In this document: positions 43,308 to 51,043 of the stretch, piece after piece | Position numbering within the stretch: the stretch's first letter is position 1 | Layout of the letters: the number at the start of each line of letters is the position of its first letter | Origin: an uncultured Eubacteriales bacterium | Lineage (GTDB): Bacteria > Bacillota > Clostridia > Oscillospirales > Acutalibacteraceae | Length of the DNA stretch: 64,000 nucleotides | Assembly (NCBI GenBank): GCA_934457415.1 | Contig: CAKSHM010000004.1 | Span: 62,001 to 126,000, forward strand | Reading direction: 5' to 3' | The notes under the pieces: generated by a model | Databases searched by the model: none | Seen by the model: only the letters and a program-made list of their open reading frames with translations | Told to the model about the DNA's origin: nothing | Translations under genes and position numbers: made by a program

Positions 43308-45689
43308 ATGAAAAAAGTTTTCAATAAAGCGCTTTGTGCGGTTTTACTGCTTTCTCTTGTTTTTTCAAGCTTCTCCCTGATTCCTTCTACCGTATCGGCT
43401 GATAACAGCTATACCTATGAGGAAGAAATGATAGAAGAGGTTGTTAAATCAAGCGGAAACAGTGCAGAAAAATGGAAAAGAACCATTCTTCCTGATAGTA
43501 CCGATTACTCGGTTTCAGTACTTAATAACAGCTTAATGAATACAGAAGATATAAATGTTACCGGAAACAGCACTGCAAAACAGGCAGGAGTTTTTGTACC
43601 GCTGAATGAAAACGGTGAGGAATACGATTATTCTAAAATTTCAAAGGTTGAGGTAATCGGAATTTATAATGATATATATGCAACCTTTCCTATTGCTTTA
43701 AGGTCGTCTGACAATAATGTCTTTACTGTCAGCTTAAACGGAAAAAAAGAATCAAACACCTCACGCATATTTGCAAATACCACTGAAAACGGCACTAACG
43801 GATTTTCTTCCGGAACTGCATTTAATAAATCGCAGGAACCCCTTATAGACGATCCCAATACCGAAAATATTGCTGATATTACAGCTTCAAGCATTATAAA
43901 AGCTGTATTTGAAACATATTCTATTGATTCGACCCGAAACGGTGTTATAGGGAAATTTTATAATGTCAGCGAAGGAAATGAAGAAAAATATCTTTTCTCG
44001 ATCCGTGTCAGAGATGCTAGAAATCTTTATCTTTATCCGGGAATCGCATTTTTCGGAACGACCTGCAATATTCAGGTTTCGAGTCTTAAAATAACTTATA
44101 GTAAAACCGTTGACGCAACTGCCGATGTTGAAAAAACAGTAAGCAAATATATAACACTTACAAGTCTTTCTTCTATTGCGGATATAACAAAGGCAAATGC
44201 GGCTACCGTAATCAATGAAATCAATAATTTCACCGCAGAATTTGAGACTCTTGATTCAAAGCTTCAGAATATACTTTTAAATGCCGATGTTTATAATGCC
44301 GACAGATTTGCCGCTTATAAATCCTATGCGCAGAATCTTATAAACGGAGTAATCGGACAGTATTTCGATACCGATGTTTCAACAGGCAAAAAAGTCGACG
44401 ATCTCTGGTCCGTCCGCGGAAATGTGACAAATATCACCGTTTCTGACGGCAGCTTTAAAATGAATGCAACCGCACAGGAATTAACTCTTACAAACGGACT
44501 CAGTACTGCTCCGAAATCAATGGTTATCAAAGCAAAATTTGCTGACAATACAGATTCAAATGTTTCTGCCGGCTTGTATTTAAGATATGCTCAGCTTCTC
44601 AAAGATACTAATGGATCAAACAGTTATTTCTGGTTCCATATTCCTTCTTTTAAAAACGACGAAGGAACCAAGCTTGTCACTAAAAATTTAACAAGCATAA
44701 ATACAATCCGCGGAAGTCTTATGAAAATAAATTCTACCGATGCAGGCGGAAGCTGGGCTGTTGACGGAAAGATAACCTATCCCGAGGGCGATGATGCAAT
44801 CGTAATAGGAAATTATGTTGACGGCGCTTATGTTCCGAATACTGTTACAACCAAGATTGACTATGTTCTCAATGAGGCTAAGGATAAATATTTCCTTACC
44901 TTTACAATCTCAGATCCTGAGGGTCACAGCGCAACCTATGCTTCTAAGGCATATATTCCGAATTCCGAAGATGTTTCCGATTACGGCTTGACAGTTTCCG
45001 GAATGCCCTATGATAACAATAGCAAATATAAAACCGTAGCAAATTACGGTGAAATCGAAAGCATTGAATATTTAATGGCAGGAAGCGATATAACCGCTCC
45101 TACGCTTGACGGTGTTAAATTCAAAGATATCACTACCGGTACGGCAGATATTGCCTTTAGGATTTCTTCAAATGCAGGCAAGGCTCCCGAGGGCTATACA
45201 CCCGTTGCTTACGGCGCATATATAATCACAAACGCCAAGCTTAACAACGCTTATGATATTATTAACGCAGATTATACAGGCAAGGGCGGGTTAAAAGTAA
45301 TTCAGGCACAAAAAGAGGTTTCTGACGGAAAGGTCCCCGATACCTATCTTGTAAGTGTTGCAAAATCAGCCGCTGTTTCGGGAGAGACCTCTTACAGAGG
45401 ATACCGTTTTGCCGCAGTAGGATATGTAACCTACGCCGATGAGAGCGGAAACACCGTTACAGTTTATACAGGAAACACCGATGCCGCTACAAATGTGATT
45501 TTGGGACAGGGCAACCGTTCGGTTGTAGGAATTGCAAAGCTTATTGCCGCAAATGAAATCAAAAACGGCGCAATTGATACCGATAACAAAATTACTAATA
45601 TAATAAATAAGACAACCGCTACAACGGTTGAAGAACAGGACGCTTTAATCAAGTTTGTCTGCGACAATCAGTCATTTATAAAACAATGA
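43308..45689 (+). CDS. Large secreted protein of unknown function (locus 2)
   Basis: A 793-aa exported protein with a signal peptide (about 1-31). The C-terminal domain (about 610-793) has YGAYIITNAKL, then QAQKEVSDGKVPDTYLVS, YRGYRFAAVGYVTYADESG and a late VVGIAKLIAANEI. This resembles the C terminus of the 973-aa protein at 17777 (RGYMKVTYADG, VAIAALAD). The middle (about 270-350) is helical, and beta-rich regions lie on both sides. No dockerin or catalytic motif is visible. Composition is Asn/Lys/Thr-rich like its neighbours. AACGGAGG precedes the ATG. Confidence 0.6.
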   Translation: MKKVFNKALCAVLLLSLVFSSFSLIPSTVSADNSYTYEEEMIEEVVKSSGNSAEKWKRTILPDSTDYSVSVLNNSLMNTEDINVTGNSTAKQAGVFVPLNENGEEYDYSKISKVEVIGIYNDIYATFPIALRSSDNNVFTVSLNGKKESNTSRIFANTTENGTNGFSSGTAFNKSQEPLIDDPNTENIADITASSIIKAVFETYSIDSTRNGVIGKFYNVSEGNEEKYLFSIRVRDARNLYLYPGIAFFGTTCNIQVSSLKITYSKTVDATADVEKTVSKYITLTSLSSIADITKANAATVINEINNFTAEFETLDSKLQNILLNADVYNADRFAAYKSYAQNLINGVIGQYFDTDVSTGKKVDDLWSVRGNVTNITVSDGSFKMNATAQELTLTNGLSTAPKSMVIKAKFADNTDSNVSAGLYLRYAQLLKDTNGSNSYFWFHIPSFKNDEGTKLVTKNLTSINTIRGSLMKINSTDAGGSWAVDGKITYPEGDDAIVIGNYVDGAYVPNTVTTKIDYVLNEAKDKYFLTFTISDPEGHSATYASKAYIPNSEDVSDYGLTVSGMPYDNNSKYKTVANYGEIESIEYLMAGSDITAPTLDGVKFKDITTGTADIAFRISSNAGKAPEGYTPVAYGAYIITNAKLNNAYDIINADYTGKGGLKVIQAQKEVSDGKVPDTYLVSVAKSAAVSGETSYRGYRFAAVGYVTYADESGNTVTVYTGNTDAATNVILGQGNRSVVGIAKLIAANEIKNGAIDTDNKITNIINKTTATTVEEQDALIKFVCDNQSFIKQ

Positions 45690-45720
45690 TTTTAAGCACC
45701 GATAATTAAGGAGGACGCCA

Positions 45721-48700
45721 ATGAAAAACAAATTAAAAAGCGTGATGTCGCTTTTGCTCTGCTTTGCAGTTTTGTTTTCGGGTATGGCAATCGCGTCTTC
45801 TGCGTCCGGCATTCCGGAAATCGGATATTTTACCGATGATTTTTCATCCGGTATAAATCTTTGGGATCCGGTAAGCAAATCAATGAACCGTTCGGATTGC
45901 ACCGTCAGCTCCGCGTCAGCCTCGCCGTATTCGCATGCGGCAGGCTTCTCGACGGACGCTCTGGTGCTAAGCCCCAAGAAAAGCTCGGTAAACAGCGATT
46001 TAACCGTTTACTCCGTAAGCTACACGCTTAAAAGCAACACTTCAGATTTAACCGAAAGCTCTCCTCTTAAAATTTATACCGATTATAAATCCGATTCGGA
46101 CTATTCGGCATTCGAATTTTATAAATCAGGCTCTTCGGTTACGGTAAATGCCGTGAAAAAATCCAACGGCAGCCGCGAGGTCAAAAAGACCGAAAGTGTT
46201 TCGGGTATTACGCTTACCGATTGGTTCACCGCAAAGATTTCGGCCGGCGGAATTACGCTTATACAGGGTGAAGTTTCTAAAACCGTTTATAACACCTCAA
46301 ATTCTTTAAAAATTCTTATTTCGGGCAAGAAAGCGCTTTTTGCAAAGGTTGAGTCCTCTTCAATCGACCGCGAAAGAATGAGCTTTACCGATTCAAAGGA
46401 TTATTTTGAAGCTGTAAAGGGATTTGTAAAGGATGTTATAATAACCTCAGAGGCCGACGGAAACGCGCTTTCCTTTACAGAGGATTACACCTACATAAAG
46501 GCTAAAAACGAACTTTTAAAGGGCGAGTCTGGAGATCTTATTCAGACAATAAGAATGCAGGTCAAAACAGGCAATACAAAACCGATTGAAATTTATACAT
46601 CATATGAGGATGAAAAAAATTACAATTACCTTTATATAGTTCAGGGTCCGCAAACAAGCTATATGACCTTTTACGGAGTTACAAACGGCACAAAAAAATC
46701 ACTTTGGGCGCAGTCGCAGATACCTGTATCATCAATAAATTTTTATGAATATGCCGATGTTTTTGTAAATCTTACGGAATCGGGAAAGTGTCAGGTGAAT
46801 ATTTATCAGAACGGCACGAATCCTAAGATAAGCTTTACGGTAAACAGCATTACCGCTCAGGCAAAAGAGCTGGTTATTGGAAGCTTGGCAAAAAACACGA
46901 CCGTTTATAAGAACTTAAAGATTTCTTTAGCAAATCCCGATAATTTTACATCGGTTTATAAAGAAACAAAAAAGTTTAACGCCAAATACGACGAGCTGTA
47001 CCGAATTGACAGTCAGAGCTACACCAAAAATTATGATTCGGTTATAAATTCCTTCGAAAGCGATTATCAAAAACTATCATCCGCTTCAAGAAATTATATT
47101 TATGAGAAAAAGATGCATGTCGATTATCTCAGGAGTATTTCTTCTTCAGCCACTGCGGCTGTAAAGGATAAAACGAATGACCTGTCCGATTTCACCGATA
47201 ATTTTGAAAACGGGCTTTCAAACTGGGTGGACGCGACAAATCTTGACTGCGATATGCAGATAGTTTACGACCGGTCCTTAAAGAGTAATGTTTTAAAGCT
47301 TACAGCCCCTCATTATAATGAATCGGGTGTAACCTTAAAATCAATGCTCAATCCTAAGGCTGCCGCGTTAAAAACGGTAAGCTATAAGGTTAGGTTTGAC
47401 AAAATGTCTACAACGGATCTTGTGGGACCGAAGCTTGCTTATTGCTATAATGATCCGGCAAACTTTAATGTTTTCCAGTATTTCTGCTGGAAATCAACCC
47501 AGACCGGCGCTCCCGCTTACCGCTGGTACAAGATAGAAAACGGTTCAAATTCCGCTATAAACCAAAATCTTTACAGTTCACAGAAAGCGGCAGTAACAGA
47601 ATGGTTTGATGTTGATATTTATTACAACAAAGATGTCGCTACCGTTACCTACACTTGGAACAAAGGTGAAGAAGACGAGATAAAATACACCTATAACTGC
47701 AGCAAAGCAAATGCAACGGAAGCGTCTATAATGCTTATTGCGGCGCAAAACGGAAACTCGACAGGTTCCGCTTATTACGACGATATAAGAATAACTTATA
47801 TTCCTGCAAGAGTCGATGAAGATGAATATTCAAATAAGGAAATCATTGCTTATTATACAGGCAACACCGCTCAGTATCCTGATGATGCGGTAACCGTTTC
47901 GGGAGAAGACCTTTATGAGAATGTTTCAAGCGCTGAAATCAGCGAAATCGGTAACACTTTAAATGCTTCCGAGGGCGGATATACAATTCAGCTGTCGCCT
48001 GAATCAATAGGTAAGGAAGGCAAATTTACCGCATCTTCCAAGCATAATTTCAATGATTCGGAATCGAAAAGCGTTTCTATGCAGCAGCCTGATGAGGATA
48101 GCTTCAAGTTTGTAATTCCAAGTTCCTTTAAAAAAGGAATTTATGCCTTAAAGCTTTACGGAAATGAGCTTGATTCCGACGAAGAAGACAAAGTTATATA
48201 TATCAATCGTCCTAAGGTCGAGCAGACAATGGGCGACGAGGGTAATATTTCAACTGCCGGCGGAACGCTGCAGCTCATTGGTGAGAACCTTGCGCTTAAA
48301 GCAAATGACGGTTTTACAGGCGGAAACCCGATAAAGATTCAGCTTAAAAACGCAAGGGGAATTACGGTTATAAACGAAGCCGATATAAAAATTCTTTCGG
48401 CATATTCCTTAAGCTTCGATATTCCGGAAGGTCTTTCGGGCGAATATGAGGTTATGGTTTATAATGGCTTCGGCGACGATACCTGTTGGTCAGAACCGGT
48501 AACCGTAAATATCGGAAAATCTCCGAGAGATTTATGGAAAAAAGATGTTTTCAATATCAAGGATTACGGTGCGACAGGCGAGCTTGACCAGAACGCGACA
48601 CCGATAATCATAAATGCCCTTTCCGATATTTCGGAAAACGGCGGCGGAGTGCTTTATTTCCCTAAGGGACAGTATATCGTAATCCATACCGTTATTATTC

Positions 48701-50571
48701 CGGAAAATGTCAAGGTAATGGGAGACGGTCAGGATGAATCCATAATTCTTTATCTTCCCGATCAGTGGGAATTCGGTGAAATGCCTAAGGCGCTTGTTTA
48801 CCTTACTTCAAATGTTGAAATCTGCGATTTAGGTTTTTACGGAACAAGAATTCCGGCTTTATTCTATTTCGTAAATGAAACAGACCCAAACAAGGTAAAC
48901 GAAAACATTTATATCCATGACTGTACAATTTATGCAAACCCGTTTACCGCGGATGCAACCGACGGTATAATGTCCGCTACAAGACTTGTGGACGGCGCAA
49001 CGCTCCGTGCAATGATAGCCGCCGAAAAAAGCGGTCCGAATTTCCAGATAGGCTCTACAAGGAAAAATGCAAACAATGTCCGTATTTATAACAACTGGTT
49101 ATTCCGCGAGGGAACGACTCAGCAGATGAACGGCGGATATGATGTCCGTGCGGATTATGCTTATTTCTGCAATAATGATGTTTACGGTCTTGATTATGTT
49201 ACCTTCCAGTCAGGCGAGTCGCTTGTATATATGAATAATAAGTATGAGCGTACCTGTATGGAAATGACCGGATACGGCTGCTATTCCCAAGGGAACGAAT
49301 ACAAAAATGTTATCAACAACAACCGAGAGCTTATAGTTGCGGACCATGTTCCCGAGGCAAGCGGAGTTTCGATGATTCCGACAAGCAATCCTTATATTTA
49401 CACCCTTGTCGGGAAGTCCTATGCAACCAACGATATAGTAGGTTATCAGGTCTATGTTGACAGCGGCCCCGGTAAGGGATCGACAAGAATTGTAGTAGGA
49501 AGCTCGGGAGATCAGGTGAGGCTTAATTCGCCGCTTGCGGTAACGGCAACGCTTGACACTAAGGTTGTTCTCAGAATTCCGCGTCAGCACCAGTTTTTTG
49601 TGGATTGTCTGTTCTATAACGGTGCTGCAGGAGGATTTTTCGGCGGCTGTTCGGATGTAATTTATGACGGCTGTACCTTCAGCAGGGTAAGTACACAGTA
49701 TCAGCAGGCAATATTCAATGACTGCAACTTCTATATTTCGTATGTCAATAACACATTTATAGACCCGTTCATGCTCTTTAACTACGGCTATGCGGAAAAC
49801 TATATGAAGGATTGGACAGGACCTTCTTATATCCAGCTTTATTCAATGGTCGGGAACAAATCCATTGCCCATACATTCCGCAGAAATACGCTTGACGGTT
49901 ATCAGCTCAGAATTGAAGGCGTTGTTTATCAGAGTCTGATAAATACAGTTATCGAGGATAATGTATTTGCAAATGTCGATACGGCGGTTAGAATCAGAGG
50001 CTCATCATCGCTTTATGATATCGGCGGAATACTTTTCTATAAGAACTCCACCGAAAATGTAAACGCGATATGCAATTATATCGGCCGCTCCGACACTAAC
50101 GATTACGGCTCAAAGCTTATGCAGTTTTTGACATCTAATGAAGAATTTGAAGGATTTGCATTAGGAGATGTCAACGGAGACGGTGTAGTTTCCTTAAAGG
50201 ATTGTACGGCTTTAAGCTATTATCTTTCCGGCAGGCTTGCTCTTACGGCAAAACAGCTTGACAGAGGAGATATCAACCGAAGCGGAGTCATATCTCTTAA
50301 AGATGTTGCCGCGATAAAGAATTATCTTAAAGACCCGACAAAGCCCTTTAATACGAATTATATCGATACTGAGCTTGATGAAACGTCTCAGTCTTCTTCA
50401 AGCCCGAGCAGCTCGTCAAGCAGTTCAGACTCAAGCAGTTCGTCAAGCTCTTCAAGCTCAAGCAGCTCTTCAAGTTCGTCAGGCTCGTCAAGCTCGCTGC
50501 CGTCTCAGTCTGAGGTCAACAGCGGTATTATTGACAATTCTGGCGGCGGTTATGTTGACGGTCTTTGGTAA
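45721..50571 (+). CDS. Giant secreted beta-helix/dockerin protein with Ser tract and G-Y-V-D-G-L-W tail
   Basis: A 1616-aa exported protein, paralogue of the gene at 11809. Order: signal peptide (about 1-29), concanavalin-like regions (about 35-400 and 490-690), IPT/Ig-like regions (about 695-935), then a beta-helix of the Pectate_lyase_3 superfamily (about 940-1470), beginning FNIKDYGATGELDQNATPII with LYFPKGQYIVI. A dockerin follows at about 1479-1545 with loops GDVNGDGVVSLKDC and GDINRSGVISLKDV. After it come a Ser-dominated linker (about 1551-1598) and the C-terminal tail GGGYVDGLW. The paralogue lacks that linker and tail. The tail matches the small lipoprotein at 38054. Substrate unknown. 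AAGGAGGA precedes the ATG, and a small peptide gene follows after 22 bases. Confidence 0.85.
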   Translation: MKNKLKSVMSLLLCFAVLFSGMAIASSASGIPEIGYFTDDFSSGINLWDPVSKSMNRSDCTVSSASASPYSHAAGFSTDALVLSPKKSSVNSDLTVYSVSYTLKSNTSDLTESSPLKIYTDYKSDSDYSAFEFYKSGSSVTVNAVKKSNGSREVKKTESVSGITLTDWFTAKISAGGITLIQGEVSKTVYNTSNSLKILISGKKALFAKVESSSIDRERMSFTDSKDYFEAVKGFVKDVIITSEADGNALSFTEDYTYIKAKNELLKGESGDLIQTIRMQVKTGNTKPIEIYTSYEDEKNYNYLYIVQGPQTSYMTFYGVTNGTKKSLWAQSQIPVSSINFYEYADVFVNLTESGKCQVNIYQNGTNPKISFTVNSITAQAKELVIGSLAKNTTVYKNLKISLANPDNFTSVYKETKKFNAKYDELYRIDSQSYTKNYDSVINSFESDYQKLSSASRNYIYEKKMHVDYLRSISSSATAAVKDKTNDLSDFTDNFENGLSNWVDATNLDCDMQIVYDRSLKSNVLKLTAPHYNESGVTLKSMLNPKAAALKTVSYKVRFDKMSTTDLVGPKLAYCYNDPANFNVFQYFCWKSTQTGAPAYRWYKIENGSNSAINQNLYSSQKAAVTEWFDVDIYYNKDVATVTYTWNKGEEDEIKYTYNCSKANATEASIMLIAAQNGNSTGSAYYDDIRITYIPARVDEDEYSNKEIIAYYTGNTAQYPDDAVTVSGEDLYENVSSAEISEIGNTLNASEGGYTIQLSPESIGKEGKFTASSKHNFNDSESKSVSMQQPDEDSFKFVIPSSFKKGIYALKLYGNELDSDEEDKVIYINRPKVEQTMGDEGNISTAGGTLQLIGENLALKANDGFTGGNPIKIQLKNARGITVINEADIKILSAYSLSFDIPEGLSGEYEVMVYNGFGDDTCWSEPVTVNIGKSPRDLWKKDVFNIKDYGATGELDQNATPIIINALSDISENGGGVLYFPKGQYIVIHTVIIPENVKVMGDGQDESIILYLPDQWEFGEMPKALVYLTSNVEICDLGFYGTRIPALFYFVNETDPNKVNENIYIHDCTIYANPFTADATDGIMSATRLVDGATLRAMIAAEKSGPNFQIGSTRKNANNVRIYNNWLFREGTTQQMNGGYDVRADYAYFCNNDVYGLDYVTFQSGESLVYMNNKYERTCMEMTGYGCYSQGNEYKNVINNNRELIVADHVPEASGVSMIPTSNPYIYTLVGKSYATNDIVGYQVYVDSGPGKGSTRIVVGSSGDQVRLNSPLAVTATLDTKVVLRIPRQHQFFVDCLFYNGAAGGFFGGCSDVIYDGCTFSRVSTQYQQAIFNDCNFYISYVNNTFIDPFMLFNYGYAENYMKDWTGPSYIQLYSMVGNKSIAHTFRRNTLDGYQLRIEGVVYQSLINTVIEDNVFANVDTAVRIRGSSSLYDIGGILFYKNSTENVNAICNYIGRSDTNDYGSKLMQFLTSNEEFEGFALGDVNGDGVVSLKDCTALSYYLSGRLALTAKQLDRGDINRSGVISLKDVAAIKNYLKDPTKPFNTNYIDTELDETSQSSSSPSSSSSSSDSSSSSSSSSSSSSSSSSGSSSSLPSQSEVNSGIIDNSGGGYVDGLW

Positions 50572-50593
50572 AAATTAAAAAGGAGGCAAAACT

Positions 50594-50734
50594 ATGAAAA
50601 AACATTATAAAAAACCGGATTTATCTTTTTTAGATACAGCCTCGGAAATGTATGATATCTGTACTGCATCCGGAGATATTGTTTATAACGGAGATGTAGG
50701 CGAATATATTGAAGGAGCATCTCCTGAGGATTAA
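50594..50734 (+). CDS. KP peptide C: 46-aa MK..Y.KP small protein
   Basis: A short ORF with AAAAAGGAGG upstream, 22 bases after the locus 2 dockerin gene. It begins MKKHYKKPDLSFLDTASEM, has one Cys (residue 23) in YDIC, then a Gly/Asp/Glu-rich tail ending GASPED. It belongs with the ORFs at 20719 and 23407 by pattern. The strong ribosome-binding site and the equivalent position after a large secreted protein argue that it is translated. No signal peptide. Function unknown. Confidence 0.7.
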   Translation: MKKHYKKPDLSFLDTASEMYDICTASGDIVYNGDVGEYIEGASPED

Positions 50735-50743
50735 ATTTTAACA

Positions 50744-51020
50744 GGGCTGCCCTTCGGGGCAGCTCTGAGAGCGCCGATATTTCGGCACTCTCTCGGACGG
50801 GGATGCCGTTCGCTCGAAAATCTTTGATTTTCGGACTGCACTCTATCCCCGCCGACACCACCCCTGTGTTCTTGAAAAATCGCTTGTTTAGCAATTTTTT
50901 CGCTTATAAAGTGTTTTTTCGCCGCACCTGTCGCCGAAAAAACGAAATGCGGCGTAAACGCCGCAACACAACCTGATTTCAGGTTTACATACAGACTGAG
51001 GGCTGCCCTTCGGGGCAGCC
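50744..51020. repeat. Multi-hairpin intergenic element bounded by identical hairpins
   Basis: The 309-base gap before the second GH3 opens and closes with the same hairpin sequence GGGCTGCCCTTCGGGGCAGC (50744-50763 and 51000-51019). Between them lie further inverted repeats: GAGAGCGCCG with CGGCACTCTC, CGAAAATC with GATTTTCG, TGCGGCG with CGCCGCA, and ACCTG with CAGGT. Base composition is more GC-rich than the flanks. The last hairpin is followed by TTCTT and may terminate. I see no convincing ORF. It could be a mobile repeat or a structured RNA. Confidence 0.6.
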
Positions 51021-51043
51021 TTCTTAATAAAGGACGGTTCAAT

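Noticed and set aside
3289..50571. Sortase (LPxTG-type) anchoring of the surface proteins
   Set aside because: No LPxTG-like motif was seen at any C terminus. The GLUG and cohesin proteins end in plain membrane helices and basic tails.
50375..50578. Plus-strand ORF in the Ser-rich tract of the dockerin gene
   Set aside because: It is an out-of-frame reading of a low-complexity serine run. The in-frame protein with its dockerin is clear.
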